Notes: a model not told the origin generated them from the letters alone. A stretch of 64,000 nucleotides of DNA from Leclercia adecarboxylata (GCF_023639785.1 NZ_CP098325.1:4631433-4695432), one strand, 5' to 3'. Shown: positions 52,521 to 63,498, counted from the first letter of the stretch. Translations and numbers: made by a program.

Positions 52521-52551
52521 AGACAGCTCCCTCCCTCGCCGCAAACTTCCC

Positions 52552-53118
52552 TTACGCTTTTACCCGCTGAATATACTTCCCGAACGCGCTCAGCTGACCG
52601 CTCAGATGATCCAGCGTGCTCTGGTCAACAACTTCACCCGTCTGCGGGTCGACCTTGTTCTGAATCACTCCACCCATAAACTCCGGCTTGTTCATCACCA
52701 TCGCATCCAGGAACACCAGGATCTGACGCAGGTGATACTGGCAACGCGCGCCGCCAATCGCCCCCATTGAGCTGGTCTGGATCAGCACCGGTTTACCCGC
52801 CAGCGGCTGTTCCGGCAGACGAGAGAGCCAGTCAATCGCGTTTTTTAAACCGCCCGGCACGGAATAGTTATATTCCGGGGTCACGATCACCACGCCGTCT
52901 GACTGGCGGATCTGCTCGGCCAGGGCTTCAACGGCTGCCGGGAATCCCTCTTCCTGCTGCACATCCGCGTCGTACAGTGGAATATCACCGATCGAAGGCA
53001 GAGCGGTGATTTCCATACCCTCGGGGGCCAGCTTAGGCAGGGTGCGGGCAACCATCCCGTTAAAAGAACCCTTGCGCAGGCTTCCCAGTAACGTAACAAC
53101 TTTCAACGTATCAGACAT
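52552..53118 (-). CDS. chrR: NAD(P)H-dependent FMN quinone/chromate reductase ChrR (YieF)
   Basis: A 188-residue flavodoxin-like FMN reductase that reduces quinones, chromate and other oxidants by two-electron transfer. The FMN phosphate loop GSLRKGSFNG is at residues 12-21 and PEYNYSVPGGLKNAIDWLSR follows near 81. Almost identical to E. coli YieF. The start at 53118 gives the E. coli length; a tandem ATG one codon upstream is possible. It follows yieE by 38 bp. Confidence 0.95.
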   Translation of the reverse strand: MSDTLKVVTLLGSLRKGSFNGMVARTLPKLAPEGMEITALPSIGDIPLYDADVQQEEGFPAAVEALAEQIRQSDGVVIVTPEYNYSVPGGLKNAIDWLSRLPEQPLAGKPVLIQTSSMGAIGGARCQYHLRQILVFLDAMVMNKPEFMGGVIQNKVDPQTGEVVDQSTLDHLSGQLSAFGKYIQRVKA

Positions 53119-53156
53119 CATTACTCCTTCTTTATCATGATGGCCCTGCTGAAGGG

Positions 53157-53903
53157 TCAGGTGAGGATAATGGCTTTTTCCGCCGGTAAGCTGGTCAGCC
53201 GCATCAGGCGAGCCGCCGGTTCGTTGGCGCGGGCGGGAACATCCGGCAGGCTGTGCCATCCAGGGCGGCCGTCGTATTCCCAGATTTTTAATTTTTCAAT
53301 GGCCGGGGTGACGGCAATCGACCAGATCAGCACGTCTTCGGCATCGCTTATGGCTTCGACCTGCGCGGCTCTGGACGCACGCAGACGACCGGAGCCCGGT
53401 AACAGTTGCAGCAGGCTGGCGCAGTCGTTGGCCTCGCCTGACAGCTTACGTATGCTCTGACGCAGGGTAATGAGCTGCGCTCTGGCTTCGTTGGGGTCGT
53501 TCTGATTACGCACCCATAAATTCTCGTTGCTGGACAGCGGGTAGGCGTCATGCGCGTGGGTGCCATCCAGGCTGCGAATGGTTCGCTGCAGCTCCATATC
53601 CAGACCGCAGTCGCCCTCCGTGGTCAGGACCAGACCCACGATATTGCCGGCATAAGCAATGGAAAAACGGGGAAGCTCAGGATCGGCGAAAACCGGGCGG
53701 CCCTCCGGTTCGGTAACGACCTCCGGAAGCTCGCTGGTGCCATAAAGCATAAACATCAGCTCCGCGAGCAAAGCCCGGGAGGCCAAAAACCGTAACCGAC
53801 GATGTTCAGGAAGTTTCCGCGCTTCGTTGTGGCAGGAAGGCGAGAGTCTGGTCGAAACCATCCATCCTTCGGTCAGTGTCCCTCTTGCAAAATGCGTTGC
53901 CAT
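53157..53903 (-). CDS. yieE: Predicted 4'-phosphopantetheinyl transferase YieE
   Basis: A 248-residue Sfp-like protein that aligns along its length with E. coli YieE. The metal-binding motif GLDMELQR is present near residue 102, but the usual WxxKEA motif is not recognisable; the equivalent stretch reads TLRQSIRKLSGE. This degeneration is shared with E. coli, so activity on a carrier protein is uncertain. The start at 53903 (MATHFARGTLTEGWM) matches E. coli. Probably co-transcribed with chrR. Confidence 0.85.
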   Translation of the reverse strand: MATHFARGTLTEGWMVSTRLSPSCHNEARKLPEHRRLRFLASRALLAELMFMLYGTSELPEVVTEPEGRPVFADPELPRFSIAYAGNIVGLVLTTEGDCGLDMELQRTIRSLDGTHAHDAYPLSSNENLWVRNQNDPNEARAQLITLRQSIRKLSGEANDCASLLQLLPGSGRLRASRAAQVEAISDAEDVLIWSIAVTPAIEKLKIWEYDGRPGWHSLPDVPARANEPAARLMRLTSLPAEKAIILT

Positions 53904-54045
53904 TTTTCGCTCCATGATAATGGTCAATAGACAGGTAAACGGTTACATGATTATCGCCTAAGTTAGCATCTCTTTTAATGGCTAAATGAGGGTATTGGAA
54001 GTTTTGCGGCGCAACTTTACATTTTCTTAGCCAAAAACCAGACAA

Positions 54046-55008
54046 TTAGCGCAACGGCGAACCATACAGCGCCTTAATGGTTTCTCTTAGCCAGAGGGTT
54101 TTGGGGTTGTGACTGTTACGCTTATGCCAGATCAGGGTAAAAGGCACGGTGAGCTTTTGCGCCTGCGCTTCATCGATGGGGATGGGCAGGGTAACCAGAT
54201 TACGCTGGTGGAGCTGATTATAGTGATGGCAGTAGTGCGGAGCTGTAGCAATATAGTTATGGCCTGGCTGCGCCGCCATAAACATCGACTGCTCGAATCC
54301 GGGCAAGCTCATGGCGATATTACGTGTCCGCCCCATCTCTCTCAGCACCTCATCCAGTGCCCAGGTGTCGCTACGCTCCCAGAAAATGCTGATATGCGGA
54401 TAGCGCAGGAACGTCTCCAGGTTCCACGCTTCCTGAAGGGCCGGGTGATCCTCGCGCAGGTAAACGCACGGACGGTCGCTGAACAGAATTTCGTAATCCA
54501 GAAACCACGGCATCAGCTTCAGCAGTTCGCGGGAGCGGGGATGCGTTTCACGCCCGGTAAAACCGAGGTCGACCTCCCCGCGGGTAATGGCGTCCAGCGA
54601 ATCGTAATCCCAGTGACGCATCTTCACCGTGGCCTGGGGGTAACGCTGATTCACCTGCTCCAGCAGAGTGTTAAAGCGGATCAGCATCAGCGGCGTTTCT
54701 GCCGCCAGCTCAAAGGTCAGGCCGCCGGGGGAGTCATGGTGGAATTTATCGAGGATCTGATTGCCAATCTGCATCCAGTCGGCGAGATCCTGCTCCAGGC
54801 TTACCGTCAGCGGCGTCGGCAGCAGCCCCAGTGGGGTCTTCACAAACAGCGGATCGTCAAACCAGTCGCGCAGCTTGGCCAGCGATTTACTCACCGCGGA
54901 CGGCGTGACGTTCATCCGTTTCGCGGCTTTGGTGACGCTACGCTCCTGCAGCAAAAGCTGCAGGCATAACAACAGGTTAAGATCGAGACTGCTGAGGGGC
55001 TTCTTCAT
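54046..55008 (-). CDS. yidZ: LysR-family regulator YidZ
   Basis: A 320-residue LysR-type regulator. The N-terminal winged HTH ([20 protein letters not shown], about residues 22-41) is followed by a two-lobed effector domain. E. coli YidZ is linked to anaerobic nitric-oxide resistance, but its targets are unclear. The start at 55008 ([20 protein letters not shown]) fits E. coli; it lies within the 3' end of mdtL on the same strand, a 32-bp overlap suggesting coupling. Confidence 0.9.
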   Translation of the reverse strand: MKKPLSSLDLNLLLCLQLLLQERSVTKAAKRMNVTPSAVSKSLAKLRDWFDDPLFVKTPLGLLPTPLTVSLEQDLADWMQIGNQILDKFHHDSPGGLTFELAAETPLMLIRFNTLLEQVNQRYPQATVKMRHWDYDSLDAITRGEVDLGFTGRETHPRSRELLKLMPWFLDYEILFSDRPCVYLREDHPALQEAWNLETFLRYPHISIFWERSDTWALDEVLREMGRTRNIAMSLPGFEQSMFMAAQPGHNYIATAPHYCHHYNQLHQRNLVTLPIPIDEAQAQKLTVPFTLIWHKRNSHNPKTLWLRETIKALYGSPLR

Positions 55009-56152
55009 GTTGCGCTGCGGGCCGGATGACCATAAGTAGGATGATGCAGAGCATGCTACAGCCAATCAGAACCCCGATCAGCATATTCAGCGCATTCAGC
55101 CCAATTATGGCTGCCAGCCAAATCCACAGCGACGAGCCGCAGACCTGGGTGATCCCCAGCACCGAACTGGCCACGCCCGCGCGCAGCGCAAACGGGCCTA
55201 ATGCCTGGCTCATCGCCACGCCAAAGCCCACCGAGAATCCAGCGCAAATCAGGGTGATACCTGCCAGCATCAGGGACGAGGAACTCGCGGTCGCCAGCAG
55301 CACGCCCGCCGCCAGGAACACTACCTGAGAGGTGAGCATCAGCGTACGCTGGCTGAAGATATTCAGCGCAAACGGCGTCGAGAACGAGACGGCCATGCTG
55401 ACCAGCGCGGTTAACGCCATCACCGTGGAATATTCCCCGCGATCAAACCCCATGATTTCCATTAATAACACCGGGGAAACGTTTACATAGGTCAGGATCA
55501 CCGCCACGCTCAGAGTGGTAATCAGCAGCCGGCTGATGAAGAAGCGGTTGAGCAACTTCTCTTCCGGGGGAACCGACGCGGTGTGACTCCGGTGTTGCGC
55601 CCCGGGATGGGTCTCTTTCAACACCGAGACAGACAGGATGAAAACCAGCATCCCCATCGCCGCCATCGTCCAGAAAAGGCTCTGCCATGGTAATTGCAGC
55701 ATGATCAGGTAGCCCACCACAGGCGCCAGCACCGGGATAATGCAGGTGATGCCGTTCATTATAGAGAGCACTTTGGCGCGGCGCTGGGTGCTTAAGGTAT
55801 CGCGCAAAATGGCAAACGCCACCACGTAGCAACCTCCTGCGCCGATACCCTGGATAAAGCGCCCGGCCAGGAACAGCGTGCTCTCCTGCGCCATAGAACA
55901 GAGCACCGAGGCCAGGGCAAAAATCACGGCACCGGTAATGGCGATGGGCTGTCGCCCGGCTTTGTCGGCAATCTTTCCGGCAAACACCATCGATGACGCC
56001 ATACCCGCAAGGTAGGCTGAGAATGCGATATGCAGCTGCGCTTCGCTGGCGCCCAGATCGCGGGCGATGTGCGGCAGCCCCACCAGATACATATCAATGC
56101 CTGATGGATAAAGCAGCACCAGCGCAAAACTACAAAACAGAAAACGAGCCAT
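54977..56152 (-). CDS. mdtL: MFS multidrug efflux protein MdtL
   Basis: A 391-residue DHA1-family drug:H+ antiporter with 12 predicted membrane segments and the same length as E. coli MdtL. The loop 2-3 motif [11 protein letters not shown] and motif C region [15 protein letters not shown] support the family. In E. coli overexpression raises chloramphenicol resistance. It lies 130 bp after tnaB and overlaps yidZ at its end. Confidence 0.92.
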   Translation of the reverse strand: MARFLFCSFALVLLYPSGIDMYLVGLPHIARDLGASEAQLHIAFSAYLAGMASSMVFAGKIADKAGRQPIAITGAVIFALASVLCSMAQESTLFLAGRFIQGIGAGGCYVVAFAILRDTLSTQRRAKVLSIMNGITCIIPVLAPVVGYLIMLQLPWQSLFWTMAAMGMLVFILSVSVLKETHPGAQHRSHTASVPPEEKLLNRFFISRLLITTLSVAVILTYVNVSPVLLMEIMGFDRGEYSTVMALTALVSMAVSFSTPFALNIFSQRTLMLTSQVVFLAAGVLLATASSSSLMLAGITLICAGFSVGFGVAMSQALGPFALRAGVASSVLGITQVCGSSLWIWLAAIIGLNALNMLIGVLIGCSMLCIILLMVIRPAAQHEEAPQQSRS

Positions 56153-56222
56153 AAAACCCCCATAAATGCAGGCAAGAAGAATAGGGGGAGAATCAGAAAG
56201 TAGCGAGTTGCCATTTGGACAA

Positions 56223-56249
56223 AGGTGATTTCCTCACAGGAAATCACCT
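56223..56249 (-). terminator. Stem-loop after tnaB
   Basis: AGGTGATTTCC/GGAAATCACCT with a 5-nt loop lies between tnaB and mdtL, followed on the minus strand by TTTGTCC. It is a probable operon terminator with a modest T-run. Confidence 0.65.
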
Positions 56250-56282
56250 CAGCACAGACCACTTGCAGAGCCTCAGGCTGGC

Positions 56283-57539
56283 TCAACCAAAGCGCGGCAG
56301 GAAATTGAAGATATTACCGAACCAGCAAACAATGACCGCGACGCCAAACAGGATCACCAGCGAGGGGATCATCCTGCCGCCCCAGACGGTGAACATCTTA
56401 TTCGGGAATTTCTTTCGCGCTTTCAACGCCAGAACCGCAGGAATAATCACGGCCCAGATGGTCGCACACAGACCTGCGCCGCCAATGCCGTAGATGAACC
56501 CGTTCGGGAAGATCAGGTACAGAATCAAAGGGGGCAGGAAGGTCAGCATGATCGTTTTCAGACGACCGGAGGGCGAATTGTCGAGCTTAAAGAGGTCGGC
56601 AAGATAGTCGAACAACCCCAGTGTGACGCCAAAGAAGGAGCTGGCCACGGCTAAATTGGAGAAAACCAGTAAGCAAAATTCGATAACCCCGTGCTGCCGG
56701 GTGCCGAGGAAAGATTTCACCAAAGAATCGACATTGCCCCCAGACGAGATGATCGCATTGAAGCTGTCGCGGGTAATATTTCCCATGGTGCAATACAGCC
56801 AGAACAGATAGATAAACAGCGCCAGCAGGGAGCCAAACACCAGGCTTTTGATCAGCTTATCTTTCCGCTTTCCGTAGCAGATGATGAGGCTGGGAATGTT
56901 GCCATGAAAACCAAAGGATGCCAGACAGACGGGCAGGGCCATGAAGATATAGGGGAAGTAGGTGGCATGGCTGGTGGATGTGACGTTGATATCTCTTAAT
57001 ATGGCGTAATCAACCTGAAAGAAGAATGAGCCAAATACAACGATAAAGGCGATGATCTTAATGCCTAAAAACAGCGAGGTAATTCTGCTGGCGGCTAATG
57101 AGCTAAACCACAACACGGCCGCGACGAAGAGGGCCGTACTCACACCCACGATACGGGGGTTCACGTGCGTCCCCTGATTCATGGCGATGGTTTCACTGAT
57201 TATTGCGCCGTTGGCGGAGATATAGGCATACGTCAGGATATAAAGCACAAAGGCGACCGTGAAACCACTCACGATATTCCATTTATTGCCAAGCAGATCT
57301 TTTGTAACCGTATTAAAACTTGAACCGACAGGATAATTTAAATTAGCTTCCAGTAATAGCAGCCCGGAGTGAAGCATCGAAAACCAGGCAATAATTAAAA
57401 TAAACGCGCCCCAAAAAAACCATGCCCCTGCCAAATCTACGGGTAAAGCAAACATCCCCCCGCCAATAACTGTACCTGCTATAACCATGACACCCCATAC
57501 CGAGGAGTGTTTAGTTTCTAACTCTAAACTTTGTTCCAT
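56283..57539 (-). CDS. tnaB: Low-affinity tryptophan permease TnaB
   Basis: A 418-residue inner-membrane tryptophan:H+ symporter of the aromatic amino-acid (HAAAP) family, with about 11 membrane segments. The N-terminal signature GVMVIAGTVIGGGMFALPVD is diagnostic. E. coli TnaB is 415 residues. It follows tnaA by 89 bp and supplies tryptophan for indole formation. Confidence 0.95.
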   Translation of the reverse strand: MEQSLELETKHSSVWGVMVIAGTVIGGGMFALPVDLAGAWFFWGAFILIIAWFSMLHSGLLLLEANLNYPVGSSFNTVTKDLLGNKWNIVSGFTVAFVLYILTYAYISANGAIISETIAMNQGTHVNPRIVGVSTALFVAAVLWFSSLAASRITSLFLGIKIIAFIVVFGSFFFQVDYAILRDINVTSTSHATYFPYIFMALPVCLASFGFHGNIPSLIICYGKRKDKLIKSLVFGSLLALFIYLFWLYCTMGNITRDSFNAIISSGGNVDSLVKSFLGTRQHGVIEFCLLVFSNLAVASSFFGVTLGLFDYLADLFKLDNSPSGRLKTIMLTFLPPLILYLIFPNGFIYGIGGAGLCATIWAVIIPAVLALKARKKFPNKMFTVWGGRMIPSLVILFGVAVIVCWFGNIFNFLPRFG

Positions 57540-57628
57540 GGTGCCCCCATCACTGTGGCAAGCCTGACGTTGTTGATATCGTTATTTTTTGGGTGGCTAA
57601 CACTATTTAGCCACCCGGGGAGTGAAGG

Positions 57629-59044
57629 TTAAACTTCTTTGAGTTTTGCAGTGAAGTGGCGTAATACTTTCGGTTCGTAGGTAAAGGTCAATCCTTTAAT
57701 ATTCATCGCATTTTCTTTAACGTGCTTAAAGGCTTCGATGATGAAATCCATATGGGATTGCGTATAGGTTGCGCGTGGTATGGTTAAACGCAGTAATTCT
57801 GCCGGGCAGGGTAACTGTTTGCCAGTTTTCGGATCGCGGCCTAACAGGAACGAACCGATTTCAACTGCGCGAATTCCCGCGACTTTATAGAGCTCACAGG
57901 CCAGCGCCTGCGCCGGGAACTGCTCTGCAGGAATATGGGTTAACAGCTTGCCCGCATCCACAAAGGCAGCATGGCCGCCCGCCTGCTGGCAAACCACGCC
58001 GATGGCTTCCAGGCCGTCGACCAGGTATTGCACCTGATTAATCCGGTATGCCAGCCAGTCCTGGCCCATGCCGTCATGCAGGCCGACGGCCAGACGTTCC
58101 ATGGCGCCCCCTTCAAGGCCGCCATACGTCGGGAAGCCTTCCTGGACGACGCACAAGGTTCTGCACTCGGTGTAGACGTCGAAGTAGTCGTCGTTCTTGA
58201 TGCACAGCAGCCCACCCATCGGCACCATGGCATCTTTTTTCGCCGACATGGCCAGCATGTCCGCGTACTTGTACGTTTCGCGGGTAATCTCTGCAATGCT
58301 CCAGTCTTTATATTCCGCCTCACGTTTTTGGATGAAGTACGCGTTTTCCGCAAAGCGCGCGGAATCCATAACCACCGGGATATCGTATTTTCTGGCAATC
58401 GCATACATCGCCTTCAGGTTCGCCAGTGACACCGGTTGCCCACCGGCTGAGTTGCTGGTGATGGTCGCGACAATATAAGGCACATTGCTCGCACCCACTT
58501 CCTCGATGCCGTTTTCCAGCCCCTGCAGGTCAAAGTTGCCTTTAAAATCGTAACGGACGCCGGTATCAAACGCTTCCTTGATATAGACGTTACGCACGGT
58601 GCAGCCATTTATCTGGCTGTGACCCTGGGTGGTATCAAAGAAGTAGTTAGAGAAGGCGACCATTTTCGTGCGATCTAAGCCCTTTTCCTGTTCGCGTTTT
58701 TTAATTAAGACAGGAATATAGATCTGCTCTGCGCCGCGCCCCTGGTGGGTGGGGATGGTATAGTGATAGCCGAAAATCTCCTTCACGGCGTTGGACAGGG
58801 CATAGTAGCTACGGCTTCCACTATAGGCTTCGTCGCCGCGCAGCATGGCGGCCTGCATATTCTGGGTGACTGCGCCGGTGCCGCTGTCGGTCAGTAAATC
58901 AATAAACACGTCTTCGCTATCCAGCAGGAAGGGGTTCATACCTGATTGAATAATCGCGTTTTCGCGATGCTCCCTCGTGGTGCGCTTAACCGGCTCAATA
59001 ACTCTGATGCGAAATGGCTCTGGTAAATGTTTGAAGTTTTCCAT
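57629..59044 (-). CDS. tnaA: Tryptophanase
   Basis: A 471-residue PLP enzyme that cleaves tryptophan to indole, pyruvate and ammonia. The PLP lysine is K270 in [13 protein letters not shown], identical in position to E. coli; the [15 protein letters not shown] segment also contacts the cofactor. Control is expected by CRP (59424-59439) and by TnaC-directed Rho antitermination in the 229-bp leader between tnaC and tnaA. Its presence implies an indole-positive organism. Confidence 0.97.
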   Translation of the reverse strand: MENFKHLPEPFRIRVIEPVKRTTREHRENAIIQSGMNPFLLDSEDVFIDLLTDSGTGAVTQNMQAAMLRGDEAYSGSRSYYALSNAVKEIFGYHYTIPTHQGRGAEQIYIPVLIKKREQEKGLDRTKMVAFSNYFFDTTQGHSQINGCTVRNVYIKEAFDTGVRYDFKGNFDLQGLENGIEEVGASNVPYIVATITSNSAGGQPVSLANLKAMYAIARKYDIPVVMDSARFAENAYFIQKREAEYKDWSIAEITRETYKYADMLAMSAKKDAMVPMGGLLCIKNDDYFDVYTECRTLCVVQEGFPTYGGLEGGAMERLAVGLHDGMGQDWLAYRINQVQYLVDGLEAIGVVCQQAGGHAAFVDAGKLLTHIPAEQFPAQALACELYKVAGIRAVEIGSFLLGRDPKTGKQLPCPAELLRLTIPRATYTQSHMDFIIEAFKHVKENAMNIKGLTFTYEPKVLRHFTAKLKEV

Positions 59045-59273
59045 TATATAACTCCTGTTTTTATCGCAGCGGTGCTGGGGGTTATTTTAAATAACCCTGA
59101 ATAACGGTAAGCCTGAGCCAGTTATATCCCCACGCCGCCGGGAGATTAATTCTCACCAACAGAGGCGTGCAGAGACACTATTGCGTTTTTATCAGCGCAA
59201 TGATTTCAGGCATACCGGATAAACAGACTATTCGTCTGTTCAGGTTGCAGAGAGAAAAAGAGGCGAAGGGAGA

Positions 59274-59351
59274 TTAAGGATGGTGATTGACAATTTTATT
59301 GTCAATATTGAACCACTTAGACGTGATGTATGTATTTAAGATAATCGTCAT
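59274..59351 (-). CDS. tnaC: Tryptophanase operon leader peptide TnaC
   Basis: A 25-residue leader, MTIILNTYITSKWFNIDNKI followed by VNHHP and TAA. It keeps the residues needed in E. coli for tryptophan-induced ribosome stalling: W13 and D17 (W12 and D16 in E. coli), the spacing to the end, and the terminal proline before the stop. It is one residue longer than E. coli TnaC at the N-terminus and ends VNHHP where E. coli has VDHRP. A TGAGGA ribosome-binding site lies 7 bp upstream. Confidence 0.92.
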   Translation of the reverse strand: MTIILNTYITSKWFNIDNKIVNHHP

Positions 59352-59423
59352 TGATTTATCCTCATTAGACACGCTACTACACTATTCCAATGAAAATATT
59401 TGTCTATGTACAGAGATATTAAT

Positions 59424-59439
59424 TGTGATTGTAATCACA
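59424..59439. promoter_or_regulatory. CRP site of the tna operon
   Basis: TGTGATTGTAATCACA is a perfect TGTGA-N6-TCACA palindrome, 73-88 bp upstream of tnaC. It matches the E. coli tna catabolite-activation site. Confidence 0.88.
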
Positions 59440-59486
59440 GAGAATATAGCCGATATATTAAGTATTTATTCAGGCAATATAAAAAA

Positions 59487-59525
59487 GAAAAAGCCGCAAT
59501 AACAGGGATGTTATGCGGCTTTTTA
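59487..59525. terminator. Bidirectional terminator between mnmE and the tna promoter
   Basis: AAAAAGCCGCAATAAC / GTTATGCGGCTTTTT forms a stem flanked by A-run and T-run, so it can terminate on both strands. It lies just after the mnmE stop and shields the tna promoter. Confidence 0.85.
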
Positions 59526-59544
59526 ACAGATGGCTGAATCGGAC

Positions 59545-60909
59545 TTATTTCCCGATACAGAAGCTGGAGAAGATCCGCCCCAGCAAATCATCCGAGGTAA
59601 ACTCCCCGGTGATCTCGCTTAACGCCTGCTGCGCCAGACGCAGCTCTTCCGCCAGCAGCTCTCCAGCCCAGGCGCCAAGCAGCTGTGCTTTACCCTGATC
59701 CAGATGCTGTGCCGCCTCTTCCAGCGCCTGCAGATGGCGACGACGGGCGAGGAAGCCGCCCTCCATGCTGGTATCAAAGCCCATGCTCTGCTTCAGGTGG
59801 TTGCGCAGCTCATCCACGCCCTCGCCGGTACGCGCCGACAGGCGAATCAGTGAGTGACCATTCACATCGCTGAGGCCCAGCGTTTCACCGGTTACGTCCG
59901 CTTTGTTACGCACCACGGTGATCGGCAGCTTAGCGGGCAGGCGGGCGATAAAGTCCGGCCAGATCTCTGCCGGGTCGACGGCGTCGGTGGTGGTCCCGTC
60001 CACCATAAACAGCACCCGGTCGGCCTGCTCGATCTCCTGCCAGGCGCGCTCGATACCGATCCGCTCCACTTCGTCGCTGGCATCGCGCAGGCCCGCCGTA
60101 TCGATAATGTGCAGGGGCATACCGTCGATATGAATATGTTCCCGCAGCACGTCGCGGGTGGTGCCGGCAATATCGGTCACAATCGCCGCCTCACGGCCCG
60201 CCAGGGCATTCAGCAGGCTCGATTTCCCGGCATTCGGACGCCCGGCAATCACCACTTTCATCCCTTCGCGCAGCAGGCTGCCCTGACGCGCCTCGGCGCG
60301 TACCGCGTCGAGATCGCTCATCACCTCGTTAAGCTGGGCTTCGATTTTGCCGTCGGAGAGGAAGTCGATCTCCTCATCCGGGAAATCAATGGCCGCTTCC
60401 ACGTAGATCCTGAGGTGAGTCAGTGCTTCCACCAGATGGTTAACGCGGGCGGAAAATGCCCCCTGGAGCGAGTTCAGCGCGGAGCGCGCGGCCTGCTCGG
60501 AACTGGCATCGATCAGGTCGGCAATCGCTTCGGCCTGCGCCAGATCCAGCTTGTCATTGAGAAACGCCCGCTCGGAGAACTCGCCCGGTTTGGCGATGCG
60601 CACACCCGGCAGGGTCAGAATGCGTTTCAGCAGCAGGTCGAGGATCACCGGCCCGCCGTGGCCCTGGAGTTCGAGCACGTCTTCTCCGGTAAAGGAGTTC
60701 GGGCCCGGGAACCACAGCGCGATACCCTGATCCAGCGCCGTACCGTCGTTATCCTTGAAGGGCAGATAGTCGGCGTAACGTGGCTTTGGCAGTTTACCCA
60801 GCACCGCTTCTGCCACCTCGCGCGCCTTCAGGCCGGAGATACGCAGAATGCCCACACCACCGCGTCCCGGTGGGGTTGCCTGGGCGACGATAGTGTCGTT
60901 ATGGCTCAT
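59545..60909 (-). CDS. mnmE: tRNA modification GTPase MnmE (TrmE)
   Basis: A 454-residue GTPase that works with MnmG (25966-27855) to modify wobble uridines. An N-terminal tetrahydrofolate-binding domain ([20 protein letters not shown]) is followed by helices, a G domain with G1 GRPNAGKSS and G3 DTAG, and the conserved C-terminal CIGK, whose cysteine is required for modification. The start at 60909 matches E. coli; the longer frame reads back through the terminator at 60931-60956. Confidence 0.96.
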   Translation of the reverse strand: MSHNDTIVAQATPPGRGGVGILRISGLKAREVAEAVLGKLPKPRYADYLPFKDNDGTALDQGIALWFPGPNSFTGEDVLELQGHGGPVILDLLLKRILTLPGVRIAKPGEFSERAFLNDKLDLAQAEAIADLIDASSEQAARSALNSLQGAFSARVNHLVEALTHLRIYVEAAIDFPDEEIDFLSDGKIEAQLNEVMSDLDAVRAEARQGSLLREGMKVVIAGRPNAGKSSLLNALAGREAAIVTDIAGTTRDVLREHIHIDGMPLHIIDTAGLRDASDEVERIGIERAWQEIEQADRVLFMVDGTTTDAVDPAEIWPDFIARLPAKLPITVVRNKADVTGETLGLSDVNGHSLIRLSARTGEGVDELRNHLKQSMGFDTSMEGGFLARRRHLQALEEAAQHLDQGKAQLLGAWAGELLAEELRLAQQALSEITGEFTSDDLLGRIFSSFCIGK

Positions 60910-60930
60910 GGTTTGTCTCTTCTTAATGCA

Positions 60931-60956
60931 ATAAAAAAGGCGGTCAATAGACCGCC
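60931..60956 (-). terminator. Terminator/attenuator between yidC and mnmE
   Basis: On the minus strand GGCGGTC-TATT-GACCGCC is followed by TTTTTTATT. It sits 22 bp before the mnmE start, so it should reduce read-through from yidC, and mnmE would need its own or residual transcription. Confidence 0.75.
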
Positions 60957-60976
60957 CTGTCATCACTGTTCTTTAT

Positions 60977-61003
60977 GCCGGGTGGCGCTTCGCTTACCCG
61001 GCC
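60977..61003. repeat. REP element downstream of yidC
   Basis: GCCGGGTGGCGCTTCGCTTA followed by CCCGGCC is a single REP unit immediately after the yidC stop. Confidence 0.75.
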
Positions 61004-61012
61004 TACTGCGGA

Positions 61013-62656
61013 TCAGGAGTTTTTCTTTTCGCGGCTATGCAGGCCACGTTTTTCCAGACCACGGTAGATCAGCTGCTGCTGAAGGATGGTCACCAGGTTG
61101 CTGACGATATAGTACAGCACCAGACCTGACGGGAACCACAGGAAGAACACGGTGAAGATGACCGGCATAAAGGTCATGATCTTCTGCTGCATCGGGTCGG
61201 TCACGGTGGTTGGCGACATCTTCTGGATGAAGAACATCGTCACGCCCATCAGGATCGGCAGGATGTAGTACGGGTCCTGTGCGGACAGGTCATGGATCCA
61301 CAGTGCGAACGGCGCATGGCGCAGCTCAACGGAGCCCATCAGCATGTAGTACAGCGCAAGGAAGATTGGCATCTGGATCAGCAGCGGGAAGCAGCCACCC
61401 AGCGGGTTCACTTTCTCGGCTTTATACAGGGCCATCATCTCCTGGCTCTGACGCTGTTTGTCATCGCCCAGACGCTCACGCATTGCCTGAATCTTCGGCT
61501 GCAGCATACGCATCTTCGCCATGGAGGTGTACTGCGCTTTGGTCAGCGGGTACATGATGCCACGAACGATAAAGGTGATAACGATGATGGAGAAGCCCCA
61601 GTTACCCAGGAAGCTGTGGATCCACTTCAGCAGTTTGAACAGCGGCTGAGAGATGAACCACAACCAACCGTAGTCTACGGTCAGATCCAGGTGCGGTGCC
61701 ACGGCAGCCATTTTGTCCTGGATTTCCGGGCCGACCCACAGGGTGCTGGCCAGGCTACCGGTTTGACCCGGCTGAACCAGAACCGGCTCAGACTTATAGC
61801 CGATAGCGGCAATACCGTTACCGAGGTTCGCAGTGTAGAAATTATTGGAACCGGCGTTATTCGGTACCCATGCGGTCGCGAAATACTGCTGCAGCATCGC
61901 CACCCAACCGCCTTTAGAGCTGACGTTCAGGTTTTCGTTATCGGCGATAGTGTCGAATTTGTATTTCTCGTACTTGGTATCTGGCGTGGAGTACGCCGCG
62001 CCACGGAAGGTATGCAGCGCGAAGTTGCTGCTTCCGGTGTCACGGTGAGACGGCAGATTGATGGACTGCTTCAGCTGACCGAAGGTGGAGAGCTCCAGCG
62101 GTTTCGCACCGGTGTTCTGCACGCTATAGCCCACGTTCACCGCATACTCACCGCGTTTCAGGGTGAAGGTTTTGGTGAAGGTGTTGCCGGCCGCGTCAGT
62201 GTAAGTCATCGGGATCGCGATTTCGTTCTGGCCATCAGCCATCACAAACGCATCTTTATCGACGTTATACAGCGGACGAGCGCCGTTAGCCGGGTTATCC
62301 GGGCCATCACGACCGGTCAGGCCGCTCTGTGCCTGGTAGATAAACTGCGGCGTGGTTTCCAGTAACTGGAACGGTTCGGTAGACTTCAGCTCTTTCGGGT
62401 AGGTCAAAAGCAGCGCCTGCTCAACATCACCACCACGGGTGTTGATAGTCAGCTCAAGCACATCGGTCTTAACCGTAATCAGTTTACCCTGGCCACTGGC
62501 CGGTACGCCCTGGTCGGCGGCGCTACCCGCTGCGGTGGTCGTTGTCTGCGTGACCTGCTGCTGAGGTTGAGGATTTTTATCCTGCTCCCAAGCCTGGAAG
62601 ATCATGAAAGACACGAACAACAAAGCGATGATAAGAAGATTGCGTTGCGAATCCAT
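61013..62656 (-). CDS. yidC: Membrane protein insertase YidC
   Basis: A 547-residue inner-membrane insertase that works alone or with SecYEG and is needed for Fo subunits c and a and other proteins. TM1 is near residues 5-20, then a large periplasmic P1 domain (about 60-340), then the conserved five-helix core. The hydrophilic-groove arginine (R366 in E. coli) lies in [15 protein letters not shown]. It is one residue shorter than E. coli. It lies 2 bp downstream of yidD in the rpmH-rnpA-yidD-yidC cluster. Confidence 0.97.
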   Translation of the reverse strand: MDSQRNLLIIALLFVSFMIFQAWEQDKNPQPQQQVTQTTTTAAGSAADQGVPASGQGKLITVKTDVLELTINTRGGDVEQALLLTYPKELKSTEPFQLLETTPQFIYQAQSGLTGRDGPDNPANGARPLYNVDKDAFVMADGQNEIAIPMTYTDAAGNTFTKTFTLKRGEYAVNVGYSVQNTGAKPLELSTFGQLKQSINLPSHRDTGSSNFALHTFRGAAYSTPDTKYEKYKFDTIADNENLNVSSKGGWVAMLQQYFATAWVPNNAGSNNFYTANLGNGIAAIGYKSEPVLVQPGQTGSLASTLWVGPEIQDKMAAVAPHLDLTVDYGWLWFISQPLFKLLKWIHSFLGNWGFSIIVITFIVRGIMYPLTKAQYTSMAKMRMLQPKIQAMRERLGDDKQRQSQEMMALYKAEKVNPLGGCFPLLIQMPIFLALYYMLMGSVELRHAPFALWIHDLSAQDPYYILPILMGVTMFFIQKMSPTTVTDPMQQKIMTFMPVIFTVFFLWFPSGLVLYYIVSNLVTILQQQLIYRGLEKRGLHSREKKNS

Positions 62657-62658
62657 CG

Positions 62659-62916
62659 TTAGTGTTCTCTGGTATCAAAAGGTCCTGGAGGGACGGGATC
62701 GTCTCCACCTGGGTGTAAAGGGTGGCATTTTAATACGCGTTTCACCGTCAACCAACTGCCTTTTATCACTCCAAACCTGCGCAATGCCTCAATTCCGTAT
62801 TGCGAACAGGTCGGTCTGAAACGGCAGTGTGGCCCGAGTAGCGGACTAATCAGGCGTTGATAGACCCGGATAAGGCCGATCAGGACCCGTGAGCCAGGCG
62901 ACAGTGGCGGCGCCAT
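62659..62916 (-). CDS. yidD: Membrane protein insertion efficiency factor YidD
   Basis: An 85-residue protein thought to assist YidC-dependent insertion. It has an N-terminal amphipathic helix ([20 protein letters not shown]) and conserved cysteines in [19 protein letters not shown]. It overlaps the 3' end of rnpA by 37 bp in another frame, the conserved arrangement, and ends 2 bp before yidC. Confidence 0.94.
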   Translation of the reverse strand: MAPPLSPGSRVLIGLIRVYQRLISPLLGPHCRFRPTCSQYGIEALRRFGVIKGSWLTVKRVLKCHPLHPGGDDPVPPGPFDTREH

Positions 62917-63239
62917 AATTTTTCCAACGCTTCCGAGAGAGCACGGTTATCGAGGTCGGCAACCCCTTTTTTAGCCACCACCACGAAATCCATAGAAGGC
63001 AGTTCATGTTGACGTAAACGGAAGCTTTCACGCGTCAGACGTTTAATCCGGTTGCGTTCATGCGCACGCTTAACGTTTTTCTTGGCGACAGTGAGACCGA
63101 TACGGGGATGCCCCAGCGAATTTTGGCGGCCGAGGATGGTGATTTGCGGCGTGCCAGCCCGTTGTGGTTGCTGGAAGACGAAAGTGAAATGAGTGGGAGT
63201 TAACAAACGTAACTCCCTGGGAAATGCTAGCTTAACCAC
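62880..63239 (-). CDS. rnpA: Ribonuclease P protein component
   Basis: A 119-residue basic protein that, with M1 RNA, matures the 5' ends of tRNAs. The RNR signature appears as [16 protein letters not shown] (about residues 60-75) and the N-terminal [19 protein letters not shown] lines the leader-binding cleft. It lies 16 bp after rpmH and overlaps yidD. Confidence 0.96.
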   Translation of the reverse strand: MVKLAFPRELRLLTPTHFTFVFQQPQRAGTPQITILGRQNSLGHPRIGLTVAKKNVKRAHERNRIKRLTRESFRLRQHELPSMDFVVVAKKGVADLDNRALSEALEKLWRRHCRLAHGS

Positions 63240-63255
63240 TCAGGGGTTAGCTTAA

Positions 63256-63408
<153 letters not shown>

Positions 63409-63498
63409 CTAAACTTGAATAAATTCAATGACTTTTTATGGTGTCCGAACGAATAACGAACGATGGACGCCGAAGCCATGGGTGATTAAAGAGGCCGG

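Noticed and set aside
59854..61104. 416-codon plus-strand frame opposite mnmE and the end of yidC
   Set aside because: It crosses two genes and a terminator on the other strand and has no coherent domain.
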